Assembly (NCBI GenBank): GCA_009841235.1
Contig: VXMH01000023.1
Location: 1-64,000, forward strand
DNA: 64,000 nt
Direction: 5' to 3'
Source: Caldilineaceae bacterium SB0661_bin_32
GTDB taxonomy: Bacteria; Chloroflexota; Anaerolineae; Caldilineales; Caldilineaceae
Below, in pieces: positions 8,454 to 17,230 of this stretch; positions within the stretch are counted from its first letter, which is position 1; each line of letters opens with the position of its first letter. The translations under genes and the position numbers were made by a program. Under the pieces are notes generated by a model. It was not told the origin of the DNA and made no database searches. It saw only the letters and a program-made list of their open reading frames with translations.

Positions 8454-9326
8454 TCAGTCGAAAGTGCGGCCGGTATGACGGCGCCCGGCGATTGCGGCAG
8501 CTTCGTCGCCGGCGGGGAAGGTGATGCCCTCGTCTATTTTGGCTGCGACATTGCTGGCGTCGACGCCGTCAAGGAAGCCGATGTTGGCGGCTCTGCAGGC
8601 GGCGAAGACACGGTTGCGGGCCGCTTTGAGGTCGCCCTCTTCGGTGTTTTCGGGCGTGCGCACGGTGTCGTAGCCAAAGGTCATGCGCATGTCGGACGGG
8701 CCCCATTCGGCGAAGGCGATGCCCGGGACTGCGGTGCTGGCCTCGGCGTTGGCGAGGGCGCGGATGTTCTCGATCTTGATGCCGAGAATCAGTTCGCCGT
8801 CCGGGTTGAGCGGCCAGACGTCGGCCTTGCGCAGGTATTCCTGCGTCGAGACACCCCAGACGCGGGCGGCGTTGTCCTGGCCGCCGGAGCCGCGACGGCC
8901 CATGTCGAGGCCTTCGCCGACGCCGTGGGTGTGGAAGGGGAAGCGCACCCACTCGACGAACTCTTTGACGGCGCCGGGCGTTTCGACGTGGCAGAGCAGG
9001 ATGCCGTGAATGCCTGTCGCGAGGACCTGCTTGATCATCCAGGCGTTGTTGCGCACGACGTATTCGTCGACGCCGTCGAAGGGCAGGGTGACGAGCACTG
9101 GGGGCGTGCGGTGGCCGGTCCGGGTTGGGCCGCCGTCGACCAGGCCGCGCATGAAGGCGTTGAGGCCGGCGACGTCGAAGGGCTGGTGCTCGATGCCGAT
9201 GACGAGCCAGTCGGCGTGCGTCTGGGCAGACTTGACGCCGCCTTCATAGGTGAGGGTGCGGCCGCCGTCCCAGTAGACGGGCTGTCCGGCTTCCCGGAGT
9301 TCGATAATCTGGTTGATTCGTTTCAT
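8454..9326 (-). CDS. HpcH/HpaI aldolase-family protein
   Basis: This 290-residue protein belongs to the class II pyruvate/2-keto-3-deoxy acid aldolase family (HpcH/HpaI, citrate-lyase beta-like TIM barrel). Visible features are a VIGIEHQPFD strand near residue 42 (the family usually has D-x-E-H), the G-x-H-G-I-L-L-CHVET segment near 125, and GIKIEN near 195 carrying the metal-ligand Glu. FAEWGPSDM near 220 supplies the expected Gly-x-x-Asp metal site. It would cleave a 2-oxo acid to pyruvate and an aldehyde using a divalent metal. It is the last gene of operon 1, behind sugar oxidoreductases, which suits the final cleavage of a dehydrated sugar acid. Substrate is inferred only. Confidence 0.85.
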   Translation of the reverse strand: MKRINQIIELREAGQPVYWDGGRTLTYEGGVKSAQTHADWLVIGIEHQPFDVAGLNAFMRGLVDGGPTRTGHRTPPVLVTLPFDGVDEYVVRNNAWMIKQVLATGIHGILLCHVETPGAVKEFVEWVRFPFHTHGVGEGLDMGRRGSGGQDNAARVWGVSTQEYLRKADVWPLNPDGELILGIKIENIRALANAEASTAVPGIAFAEWGPSDMRMTFGYDTVRTPENTEEGDLKAARNRVFAACRAANIGFLDGVDASNVAAKIDEGITFPAGDEAAAIAGRRHTGRTFD

Positions 9327-9426
9327 TGTGAGTTTTCCGTTGTGTTGGGCAATGTCGGATTTCGTCTCAGTGAATCTTTTCTGGACTACACGAAAGACAG
9401 TTTTTGGGATGTGAAGATTGCTGGAT

Positions 9427-10506
9427 TCAGACCCAGTCGCGCAGCGGGTGTTCCCGGTCCGCCAGCGGGAGCGGCGTGCGGCCGCGGCGGTGGGCAGTGT
9501 AAACGCCCAGGATCATCTCCAAGGCCCAGCGCGCGTCGCGTCCGCTCGAGATCGGCTCGCGTCCTTCTTCGAAGGCGGCGATCAGGTCGCGCACCATGTA
9601 GGCATTGAGCGTATCAAAGCCGGGGTTATTCGGCTTCAACACGACCTTCCAGGCCGGTTCGACCATGGCCGGATTCCAGTTGGGGTGGGGGCAGTGCAGG
9701 AGGTAGCCGTCACGTTGGAGCAGGATTCCCTCCGTGCCGTGGATCTCCAGTCCGCCGGGCCGGGGGCCCGGGCGCACGGCGCGACGGTGCGAGTGGAAGT
9801 TAGCCATGATGCCGTTGTCGAAGGCGTAGGTGGCTTCGAGGTGGTTGCCCAGAATGGGGCCGATCTCTTCGTCACCCTGGCGGGCGTCGTCGGGCCCGGC
9901 GTCCCTGCCGTCCTGCAGGACGTAGGCCTGAACCCAGCGGGGATGGCCGAAGAGGAAGCAGAGCATGTCGAGCGAGTGCGTGCCCAGCACCATCAGGTCC
10001 TGGCCGCCGCCGCGATGGTCCTGTTTGCCGCCGCTGTATACTTCTCTGACTTCGCCCACGGCGCCGTCAGCCAGCATTTCCCTGGTCTTGTGGGCAATCT
10101 GGCCGACGCGGCCCTGGTGCGAGACGGCTATCTTCGCGCCGGCGCGTTCGCAGGCCGCGATCATGGCGTCGGCCTGCGTCAGGGTTGGCGCGAAAGGCTT
10201 CTCGCAGAAGATGCCGCGCACGCCGGATCCGGCCGCGGCGATGACCATGTCATGCTTCTGGTCCAGCCAGCGGGGCGCGACGCTGACGACGTCGAGCCGC
10301 TCCTGTTCCAGCATCTGGCGGTAGTCCTGATAGCAGTGTTTGGAGTCCACGTTGAGGCGCTCACCCGCGGCGGCCAGTCCTTCGGGGTCGGCGTCGGCGA
10401 CGGCGGCCAGGTCGATCTCTTCCATGCCCAGGTAGACGGTGTCGAGGTTGTGGCCGTAGTTGCCGCGTCCGGTATGGCCGATGACGCCGGCTCGGTATTT
10501 TGTCAT
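9427..10506 (-). CDS. Gfo/Idh/MocA family oxidoreductase (operon 1, third copy)
   Basis: NAD(P)-dependent sugar/cyclitol oxidoreductase of 359 residues. The N-terminal Rossmann fold opens with YRAGVIGHTGRGNYG (residues 4-18). The family EKP motif (GIFCEKPFAPTLTQAD) lies near residue 100. The C-terminal half is the usual alpha/beta substrate domain, with a GGLEIHGTEGIL strand. Its ATG overlaps the stop of the sialidase-like gene as ATGA (10503-10506), so the two are translationally coupled. The 100 nt to the aldolase gene contain no strong terminator. It probably oxidises or epimerises a sugar or sugar acid through a keto intermediate; the precise substrate cannot be read. Confidence 0.88.
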   Translation of the reverse strand: MTKYRAGVIGHTGRGNYGHNLDTVYLGMEEIDLAAVADADPEGLAAAGERLNVDSKHCYQDYRQMLEQERLDVVSVAPRWLDQKHDMVIAAAGSGVRGIFCEKPFAPTLTQADAMIAACERAGAKIAVSHQGRVGQIAHKTREMLADGAVGEVREVYSGGKQDHRGGGQDLMVLGTHSLDMLCFLFGHPRWVQAYVLQDGRDAGPDDARQGDEEIGPILGNHLEATYAFDNGIMANFHSHRRAVRPGPRPGGLEIHGTEGILLQRDGYLLHCPHPNWNPAMVEPAWKVVLKPNNPGFDTLNAYMVRDLIAAFEEGREPISSGRDARWALEMILGVYTAHRRGRTPLPLADREHPLRDWV

Positions 10507-12206
10507 GTCAACTCCTCTTCGCTGGCGATATAGGCTTTGATAATCGGTTGTGCGCTCGAAGTCCAGTTGGCGTCTCTGAATTCGTCGTTTGTGTAGTCTG
10601 CGATGATGACGGCGCCGTCTTCGCGCTGGTCCCAGTTGCTGTAGCCGGAGTCGGCGGTGGCGTCGAGGCGGACCATGCGGTCGCGCCGGAACTGGTCGGG
10701 ATAGCTGCCCGAGTCGGCGCGCCAGGCCCAGCTGACGCTGTGGCCGTCCGGGTTCTCGACCGAGGCGCTTACCGCGCGCCAGTGGGAGACGCCGCGCAGG
10801 TTGCTGCCGAAGCGGACGAGGCGGGCGCCGGAAATGCTTGCCGCAGCTTTCAGACAGGGGCGTCCGTCGACGTAGACGGCGATTTCGCCTTCAGTGCGCA
10901 CGATTTTGTACGTGTGCCATTGCGTCGTATCCAGCGGAAAGCGGTGAGCCGGCAGGGGGCGCGGCTTGCCGCCCTCTTGCGGAACGCCGGTGGTGCTGTG
11001 GAAGGCGGCTTCCTCCTGGCTGCTTTCGGTCAGGCAGATTTCGTGGGGCGTGATGCGGACGCGGCAGCCGGCGAAGAGGTCGCAGCCTTCGCTGGAACTA
11101 TCGGCAAGGCGGAGCTCGGCCTCCAGCGCCACGGTTGCGCGGCTGGTAAGCGCTGGATAGAGTGAGAAGAATACCTGATTCTCTGGCTCGCGGTCTGTCG
11201 TCAAGGTGAGACAGCCCTTGTCAAGCCGGCAGCGGGACTCGTCCCAGATGAAGGATGCCGGCTCGAAGCCCAGCTCCTCGGCGGGGTCCCAGACGAGGGC
11301 GTAGCTGGCGAAGGTTCCCCAGCGGTTGCGGTAGGTGACCAGCAGCTTGCCGGAGCGAAGTCGATGTACGGCGGTGCGCTGGCCGTAGAAGGGCGCGAGT
11401 TGGGGCTGTTGCCAGGTTCTGCCGTAGTCGTAGCTGTGGATCAGGCGGCTGGGCTGGCCGAAGGCGCCGTTGGCGAAGCCGACGCGGGTGACCGCCAGGA
11501 GATGGCCCGGTTCCAGTTCGACGACGCCAACTTCGGAATCGCTGTGGAAGGGGTCGTCGGAGATCGTTGAGGTGCGGTTCCAGGTTTTGCCGCGATCATC
11601 GGAGAAGACGGCGGTGTTTCGGTGGTAACGATTGTAACCGGGAGGAGGCGGGCATTCGAAGACGCCGGTTTCGACCGGCTCGGTACGGGTGTAGACGAGC
11701 GTTCCGTCCGAAAGGTCAACGACGTAACCCGGTTCGCCGCCGACGCCGTCGCATTGGACGGGCCGGCTCCAGGTGCGGCCGTCGTCTTCGCTCCACAGGA
11801 GATAGTTGGCCATCCCTCTCGGAGGTTGCTGCCAGAAGGCGAGGCGGGGCCAGTCGTCGCCTGAGGTACGATGGCCGAGGTCGCAGATGATGACGAGGCG
11901 TCCATCGCGCAGGCGGCTCAGCTGGGGGGCGACCCAGACGCTGTGGTGCTCCCAGACGTTGCGAGAGGAGATGGCGCGGTGACCGTGCCAGATGCGGCCG
12001 CCGTCGCTGGAGTAGGCGACCATGATGTGGGTGGAAACGGCAGAGTGGGAGTCGGAGAGACGGTAGACGGTGACCAGGCCAGAGGGCGTCGCGACGACAT
12101 TGGCGACAGAGTGGTACCAGCCGCGGGGGTTGGGGCAGACCAGGTCGGCCGGGTAGCTGTTCTGGTCGGCGATTACGAATTTTCTGTCGTCGGGGACCGC
12201 TCGCAT
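10503..12206 (-). CDS. BNR/Asp-box sialidase-like beta-propeller protein
   Basis: The 567-residue product has several Asp-box repeats (S-x-D-x-G-x-T-W type): YSSDGGRIWHG near residue 67, SEDDGRTWSRP near 142, FSDDRGKTWNRTS near 200 and YDYGRTWQQP near 250. This marks a six-bladed sialidase fold. The region after about 330 looks like a concanavalin-like beta sandwich, with HTYKIVRTEGEIAVYVDGRP. No signal peptide is seen, so it should be cytoplasmic, in line with hydrolysis after import. The catalytic Arg triad and nucleophile Tyr cannot be assigned with confidence, so sialidase activity is not claimed. It lies 5 nt after the Gfo/Idh/MocA gene at 12212 and overlaps the next one. Confidence 0.8.
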   Translation of the reverse strand: MRAVPDDRKFVIADQNSYPADLVCPNPRGWYHSVANVVATPSGLVTVYRLSDSHSAVSTHIMVAYSSDGGRIWHGHRAISSRNVWEHHSVWVAPQLSRLRDGRLVIICDLGHRTSGDDWPRLAFWQQPPRGMANYLLWSEDDGRTWSRPVQCDGVGGEPGYVVDLSDGTLVYTRTEPVETGVFECPPPPGYNRYHRNTAVFSDDRGKTWNRTSTISDDPFHSDSEVGVVELEPGHLLAVTRVGFANGAFGQPSRLIHSYDYGRTWQQPQLAPFYGQRTAVHRLRSGKLLVTYRNRWGTFASYALVWDPAEELGFEPASFIWDESRCRLDKGCLTLTTDREPENQVFFSLYPALTSRATVALEAELRLADSSSEGCDLFAGCRVRITPHEICLTESSQEEAAFHSTTGVPQEGGKPRPLPAHRFPLDTTQWHTYKIVRTEGEIAVYVDGRPCLKAAASISGARLVRFGSNLRGVSHWRAVSASVENPDGHSVSWAWRADSGSYPDQFRRDRMVRLDATADSGYSNWDQREDGAVIIADYTNDEFRDANWTSSAQPIIKAYIASEEELT

Positions 12207-12211
12207 CGACC

Positions 12212-13264
12212 TCAGTGCCCCGGGGGCAGCGGCAGGTCGACGCGCACGTTGCCGCGTGCGTGGGATTGGAGAAAGCCGACCAGTATCTCGACAGTCTTCC
12301 TGGCCTCTCTGGCCGGGCTGAGCAGGTCGCTGCCGTTCTCGATGGCGTCGATCAGATCGGCAACGCAGGCCGGGATCCTGGTGTACAGGTGGGCTTCGAA
12401 GGGAAGGAATTCGCTATTGTTTCTGTCGCGGCGGATGACGCGGCTGTTGTGGACGTCGAGCATGGCGGTTTCGCCGTAGACCTGGAAGGTAAAGCTGGCT
12501 GCGAACTGCGACTTGTTGGCGTTGACGAAGGCGCGCACGCCGTTGCGGAAATGGACGTAGCCAGAGACGGCAGGGTCGGTCGCCGGATCTCGGCCGCCGT
12601 CGCCGAGATACCTGTCATAGTGGTCGTAGCCGGGTTCCAGTTCGGCGAAGACCCACGCCGGCTCCGAATCGGCAAAGAAGCAGACGCCGTCGACAAGGTG
12701 AGTGCCGTTGCGGAACATCATTGCGCGCGGGCCCCCCAGGGTGGCGACGATGCGCTGTACCTCGCCTATGGAGCCGCTGCGGATCGCCTCTCTGGCGACA
12801 TCGTAGTGGGGTCCCCAGCGATTGGTGTGATCGACGGACAGGAGGGTTCCGTTCGCCTCGCAGGCTTCGATCATGCGCGTGCACTCGTCCACCGTTGTCG
12901 CGAACGGCTTTTCGCAGATGATTCCCTTGACGCCGGCGTTTGCGGCTTCCACCACGATGTCGGTGTGTCGGTGGTCTGAGGTGACGACGCTGACGATATC
13001 GAGATTCTCGCTTTCGATCATGGCGCGGTAGTCGGTGTAGGTTTCCAGCTCACCGAACGCCTGGCCCCAGGTGTCCGCCACCTTTTCGAACAGCTCGGTT
13101 TTGAGGTCGCAGACGGCGACGACGTCGGTCTGGGGAATGAGGTGGTAGGCGCCCAGATGCGAAGAGGGGCTGGGCGTATTCAAAATGCTGTCCGCATCGG
13201 GAGCCGGACGGTTGGCCGCGATTCCTGACAGGCCGACCACGCCTACTCGATATTGCTGCGACAT
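12212..13264 (-). CDS. Gfo/Idh/MocA family oxidoreductase (operon 1, second copy)
   Basis: The 350-residue product has a Rossmann fold (YRVGVVGLSGIAANRPAP at residues 5-22), VVAVCDLKTE near 48, and the EKP motif GIICEKPFATTVDECTRM near 115. A VDHTNRW segment follows near 142, and the C-terminal substrate domain contains FQVYGETAMLDVHNSR. It differs from its neighbours in a longer insert after the nucleotide loop. It follows the Ldh_2-type dehydrogenase by 13 nt and precedes the sialidase-like gene by 5 nt, showing tight operon packing. Expected role is redox conversion of a sugar or inositol-like intermediate; the substrate is unknown. Confidence 0.88.
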   Translation of the reverse strand: MSQQYRVGVVGLSGIAANRPAPDADSILNTPSPSSHLGAYHLIPQTDVVAVCDLKTELFEKVADTWGQAFGELETYTDYRAMIESENLDIVSVVTSDHRHTDIVVEAANAGVKGIICEKPFATTVDECTRMIEACEANGTLLSVDHTNRWGPHYDVAREAIRSGSIGEVQRIVATLGGPRAMMFRNGTHLVDGVCFFADSEPAWVFAELEPGYDHYDRYLGDGGRDPATDPAVSGYVHFRNGVRAFVNANKSQFAASFTFQVYGETAMLDVHNSRVIRRDRNNSEFLPFEAHLYTRIPACVADLIDAIENGSDLLSPAREARKTVEILVGFLQSHARGNVRVDLPLPPGH

Positions 13265-13277
13265 CTGCCTGTTCCTC

Positions 13278-14318
13278 CTATTCTGCTTGGGTTAAGGATA
13301 CGTTCAGTTTGTCGGCCCATGCTTCGATCTTGCCGAATGTCTCTGCGGGAACGTCGATCCCTTGGGCGAGACGCTGCTGGCGCGAGCGGTGCTCGAAGTC
13401 GCCCGGAACCAGCACTTCGTCGAATCCTGGGGCTGGGGGCGTCGCCTTCATGGCATCCAGGACCGCGCGGACGTTGCTTTGGTAGTCGTCAAGAGGCGTG
13501 AAGGCGTTTACGTCGTAGACCTGCATGAAGAGCCCGGCCATTGAGGTCAGTTCTGCGTTGAATGCGCCGGCAAGCCCGCCCATGAGGCTGAAGAAGAGTG
13601 AGAGCGCGTACCCTTTGTGGCCTCCAAATGGCAGCATGTAGCCGCCTTTTCTGAAGTCCTCGGGATTTGTTGAGGGATTGCCCTGGCTGTCGACCATTAC
13701 GCCTTCAGGAACGTCAAGCCCCTTGCTGAGTGCGACCAGGATCTTTCCCCCGGCGACGACGCTGGTGGCGAAGTCAATCACGAAGGGGGCGTCATCGCCG
13801 GTGGGGATGCCGACAGCGATGGGGTTGGTGCCGAGGGCGCCGCGGGCGCCGCCGAAGGGGACGACCTGCGAACCTGCTGCGGACGCGCCTCCCAGTGTTA
13901 TCATCGTGATGCAGCCGGCCCTTGCGGCCTGTTCGGCGTATTCGCCTACGCGGCCGATGTGGGTTGTATTCTCGAAGGTGACGCAGCAGACGGCGGACTT
14001 TCTCGCTCTTTCGATGGCCCACTCCATGGCCTGGCGGCTCATCGTGTGGCCGAAGCCCATTTTGCCGTCGACGTGCATCGTGTTGGCGCTCTCGCGGACG
14101 ATTTCAGGGTAGGCTTTGCTGTCGAGGTGGCCGTCTTCGATCCGGTCCAGGTACATGGGCACGAACTGGACGCCGTGTGAGTCGTGGCCGGCGAGGTTGG
14201 CGTTGACGAGGATCTCGGCGACGGTGGCGGCGATGTCATCGGGGGACCCGGTGGCGGCGAAGAGGTTGCGGCTGATCTTTTGCAGGTATTGTGCTGAGTG
14301 GCGAGTGGACTGTGTCAT
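13278..14318 (-). CDS. Ldh_2 (malate/L-lactate dehydrogenase-like) oxidoreductase
   Basis: This 346-residue enzyme belongs to the Ldh_2 family (YlbC, AllD, YiaK and related), an NAD(P)-dependent family unrelated to classical LDH. Diagnostic phrases are GHDSHGVQFVPMYLDRIEDG near residue 44, with the catalytic His, GMGHT-like MGFGHTMSRQAMEWAI near 90, NTTHIGRVGEYAEQAA near 118, GTNPIAVGIPTG near 165, and FGGHKGYALSLFFSLMGG near 230. Relatives reduce 2-oxo acids such as 2,3-diketo-L-gulonate or oxidise ureidoglycolate, lactate or malate. Placement among Gfo/Idh/MocA genes suggests a sugar-acid substrate. It lies 13 nt before the next gene and 77 nt after the previous one. Confidence 0.88.
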   Translation of the reverse strand: MTQSTRHSAQYLQKISRNLFAATGSPDDIAATVAEILVNANLAGHDSHGVQFVPMYLDRIEDGHLDSKAYPEIVRESANTMHVDGKMGFGHTMSRQAMEWAIERARKSAVCCVTFENTTHIGRVGEYAEQAARAGCITMITLGGASAAGSQVVPFGGARGALGTNPIAVGIPTGDDAPFVIDFATSVVAGGKILVALSKGLDVPEGVMVDSQGNPSTNPEDFRKGGYMLPFGGHKGYALSLFFSLMGGLAGAFNAELTSMAGLFMQVYDVNAFTPLDDYQSNVRAVLDAMKATPPAPGFDEVLVPGDFEHRSRQQRLAQGIDVPAETFGKIEAWADKLNVSLTQAE

Positions 14319-14395
14319 CGGGCTCCTCTAGTTTTGAAGCTGAATTACTGCGGTCTACAAGTGAAACGCTGTCGAACTTTTCGGTGAAAAGATGG

Positions 14396-15580
14396 CTATG
14401 CTTGGGTGCCCTGGGCATGGTCGCCATCACGAGCCAAAGGCATTTTGACTACCTGCCCTTGGGCGGCGGACTTATACCCTGCCAGCAGGATTTCGGTCAG
14501 GGAGGCGGCCTGGCGTGCGTTCATCCCGCTCTCGCGTTCTTCGACAATGCAGTCGATGAAGTAGCTGGCATCGCTGCGGCCTTCCAGGGCATTCGAAAGC
14601 GGGGCCAAGGTTCGCTTGGGTTGGCCTCTGACCTCTTCCTGGGTTGTGCGCCAGAAGCCCATTGGGTCGCGGGGATGGATCTCAGGCGGGGTCCAGGGCG
14701 GGTCGGCGTTGTAGATTTCCAGCGTCGGACGATTGGCGCTCAGGAAGAGCGATCCTTTGGCGCCGATGAGGTGGATCTGGTTAGAGCCGCCGGCGGGGTG
14801 GCTGGCCCAGCCAATGCGGCCGCCGGTTATGGTGGCGGTCAGGCCGCCTTCCAGGGTCAATGAGAGGAAACCGAAGTCTTCCATGTTGCGGCGCTGGTGC
14901 GCCTCGAAGAAGTAGTTGGCGGTACTGCCGAAGACGGTTTCGACGGCGCGCCCGGAGATCATGCAGACGAAACCCAGGGCATAGACGCCGATGGCGTAGA
15001 GCTCGGCCTTCGCGTCGACAAAGTTGGAGATGACAGGGGGGTAGACCGCCCTTCGCGGCGCGCCCAGAACCGCCGTTCCATTTGGCCCCTTTGCAAACAG
15101 ATTGTCGACGTGAATGGCGGTCAGCTCGCCCAGTTCGCCGGACTCGACGACCTGGAGCGCCTGGTTCACCCAGGGCTGGTGGTTGGAGCTGAACATCTGG
15201 CTGCGGACGCCGGCGCGTTCGACGGCGGCGACGGCGTCGTCGGCATGCGACAGGTAGGGCGTCATCGGCTTGTCGACATAGATGTGCTTGCCGGCGTCGG
15301 CGCAGCGGGCGGCGATGCGGCCGCGACGCTCCGGGTCGGCGCAGATGGAGACGACATGCACGTCTTCGCGGGCCAGGGCTTCGTCGAGGTCGGGCCAGTA
15401 GGGAATGTCCAGGTCCTCGGCGAACTGCTTGTTCAGCTGGGCGCGCTCTGGGGGTACGTCTTTTTCGTCGCTGAGCCCGACCAGGGTACAGCGGGGGTCG
15501 TCTCGCAGGTTCAGAGCATAGTTTTCCTGGTGCGTCAGCCTGCCGGAGATCAGCAGGACGCCGAACTGTTGGCTGCTCAT
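14396..15580 (-). CDS. Gfo/Idh/MocA family oxidoreductase (operon 1, first copy)
   Basis: The 394-residue product is the longest of the operon's three copies. The Rossmann start is divergent (FGVLLISGRLTHQENYALN, lacking a standard GxGxxG), while the EKP-equivalent is DKPMTPYLSHADDAV near residue 108. The C-terminal domain contains ISGRAVETVFGSTANYF and GGLTATITGGRIGW. Similar long, divergent members act as dehydrogenase-like proteins in inositol or sugar pathways. Its ATG overlaps the stop of the 164-residue gene upstream as ATGA (15577-15580), so both are likely translated together and may form a functional pair. Confidence 0.82.
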   Translation of the reverse strand: MSSQQFGVLLISGRLTHQENYALNLRDDPRCTLVGLSDEKDVPPERAQLNKQFAEDLDIPYWPDLDEALAREDVHVVSICADPERRGRIAARCADAGKHIYVDKPMTPYLSHADDAVAAVERAGVRSQMFSSNHQPWVNQALQVVESGELGELTAIHVDNLFAKGPNGTAVLGAPRRAVYPPVISNFVDAKAELYAIGVYALGFVCMISGRAVETVFGSTANYFFEAHQRRNMEDFGFLSLTLEGGLTATITGGRIGWASHPAGGSNQIHLIGAKGSLFLSANRPTLEIYNADPPWTPPEIHPRDPMGFWRTTQEEVRGQPKRTLAPLSNALEGRSDASYFIDCIVEERESGMNARQAASLTEILLAGYKSAAQGQVVKMPLARDGDHAQGTQA

Positions 15581-16071
15581 GGCTGGTCTCCTGAGGGTGA
15601 CAGCGACACGGGCTGTTTGGAGAAGAGTGACTTATCGATAACGGCCACCATTTGCGAAGTTGACGAAACCGCAGCGTGTTGCCGTTTTTCGTCCGCGCCA
15701 CCGGCCAGACTCCCCGCACGCGCAGTTACTTGGGAACCGGTTTGATAGATAGCGCCGCGCGCCCCAAGGATGACCAGGTTCATTGAGGGATGATCGTGGG
15801 CCAGGGAAATGGCCAGAAGGGCCGACTGGCCGTTCGCGTATTCCAGCGCGAGCGAGAGATGGCCTGCGTCGGATGAGCCGGTGGCGTAGATCCGGCGCGG
15901 CCGGGCCGACAGCCAGGATTCGGCATAAGCGCTCATCTCCGCCAGCAGCGGTTTAAGTTCGGGCGTGCTCAGCGCCGCGGCCGCTGTCCAGCGGACGAAG
16001 AGGGGCGCACCGACAGCATCGCCGGCGAGCGTTTCGCTCACGGTCTGGTTCAACACAGTCCAATCGTACAT
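15577..16071 (-). CDS. Small protein resembling a detached Gfo/Idh/MocA C-terminal domain
   Basis: This 164-residue product has no Rossmann motif. Residues 60-115 (SARPRRIYATGSSDAGHLS, then YANGQSALLAISLAHDHP and LVILGARGAIYQTGS) read like the beta-sheet substrate domain of Gfo/Idh/MocA enzymes, where a neutral phrase of the type F-x-N-G-x-x-A is followed by a GxxG-x-I strand. The gene overlaps the 394-residue Gfo/Idh/MocA gene by 4 nt, so translation is probably coupled. It may be a split-off accessory domain or a second subunit. Function is unassigned; the relation to the family is my reading of the pattern and not a proven homology. Confidence 0.6.
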   Translation of the reverse strand: MYDWTVLNQTVSETLAGDAVGAPLFVRWTAAAALSTPELKPLLAEMSAYAESWLSARPRRIYATGSSDAGHLSLALEYANGQSALLAISLAHDHPSMNLVILGARGAIYQTGSQVTARAGSLAGGADEKRQHAAVSSTSQMVAVIDKSLFSKQPVSLSPSGDQP

Positions 16072-16150
16072 GAGATACTCCAGATATTCTTACTCAACGC
16101 GCAACGATGGACTAAGGATGTCTTGACTGGAATGCCTGTAAATGGGGTGC

Positions 16151-17134
16151 CTATGATTCGGCCTGGCGCGGGTTGAGAGCGTCATTCAGGCCGTCGCCCA
16201 GGAAGTTGATCCCGACGGAAACGATGGCGATGGTGAAGCCGGGCATAGCGACGAGCCAAGGGCGGTAGCGCCAACTGTCCTGGTTTTCGAAGATCATATT
16301 GCCCCAACTAGCCTGTGGCGGCTGCACGCCGACACCGAGGTAGCTCAATCCGGATTCGGCGACAATCGCGCCGCCGAATCCGAAGGTAACCATTACGATG
16401 AGTGGGCCGAGCGCGTTAGGAATCAGATGACGAAGCAGGACAATGAACTGGCTGACGCCGACCGCGCGGGCGGCTTCTACAAACTCTTTTTCGCGCAGTG
16501 AGAGGATCTGACCTCGAATCATGCGCGCGTAGCCGGGCCATTGAATGAGGGCAAGCGCGCCGAACACAACGACAAGATCGACATAGGTGGGCGTGGAGAA
16601 GAACTCCATCCCGGTTTGCGCATACATCATATCCACAAAGTCGGCGACAGGCTTGCGAAAGGTGGCGGCGATCAGTGAGGCAAAGAGGAGTTGAGGGATG
16701 GACATGGTAACGTCGATAGCGCGGCTGATCAGCCAGTCAGCCCAACTGCCTATGTAGGCAGCGATTCCGCCGAGAATCATGCCCAGAAGGAGGCTGAACA
16801 CGGTGGAGATAATGGCAACGATGCCGGCAGTGCGCGCCCCCCACAAGAGACGGCTCAGCATGTCTCGCCCGATTGCGTCCGTACCTAACAGATAGTCGCG
16901 GCTCGGTCCTTCGGCGACCCTTTCAAGGTCCTGGAGCATATAAGGGTAAGGGGCCATAAAAGGGCCGAAGATGGCGGTAACAAAAAGGAGAACAAAAATT
17001 ACAAGGCCGATAATGGACAGTCGGTTGCGCACCAAGCGCCGGAAGGCATCGCTCCAAAGGCCCCTTGTTTTGAGAGTATTCGTCTCTTGGCTCAGATCCC
17101 GCGCTAATTCAGCGGTAGATTCGTTTTGGGCCAT
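16151..17134 (-). CDS. ABC transporter permease, DppC/OppC type (operon 1)
   Basis: Inner-membrane permease with the DppC layout: a cytoplasmic N-terminus, the phrase RRLVRNRLSIIGLVIFVLLF, a periplasmic loop with YLLGTDAIGRDMLSRLLWG, then EAA-loop EAARAVGVSQFIV and RHLIPNALGPLIV, ending GDGLNDALNP. A long insertion (about 20 residues, with DFVDMMYAQTGMEFFSTPTY) before the EAA loop is typical of one DppC subgroup. I chose the ATG at 17134, with AGGA 7 nt upstream, over an upstream ATG at 17170 that has no visible ribosome site. Partner is the DppB-type permease 96 nt upstream. Confidence 0.9.
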   Translation of the reverse strand: MAQNESTAELARDLSQETNTLKTRGLWSDAFRRLVRNRLSIIGLVIFVLLFVTAIFGPFMAPYPYMLQDLERVAEGPSRDYLLGTDAIGRDMLSRLLWGARTAGIVAIISTVFSLLLGMILGGIAAYIGSWADWLISRAIDVTMSIPQLLFASLIAATFRKPVADFVDMMYAQTGMEFFSTPTYVDLVVVFGALALIQWPGYARMIRGQILSLREKEFVEAARAVGVSQFIVLLRHLIPNALGPLIVMVTFGFGGAIVAESGLSYLGVGVQPPQASWGNMIFENQDSWRYRPWLVAMPGFTIAIVSVGINFLGDGLNDALNPRQAES

Positions 17135-17230
17135 TCTCCAGTCCTGTTGAGCAATTTGACTGCGGTGCATCTCGGGAGAGGCGCAGGGAAGGCAATGATG
17201 TTTGCTGTCATTGACATGAGCGAGGCGGTC

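Noticed and set aside
8475-9608. 377-codon plus-strand frame
   Set aside because: Antisense to the HpcH aldolase and part of a Gfo gene; it is an effect of high GC in the third position.
10503-12206. Calling the BNR protein a true sialidase
   Set aside because: Asp boxes mark the fold only; the catalytic Arg triad and Tyr/Glu pair could not be located with confidence.
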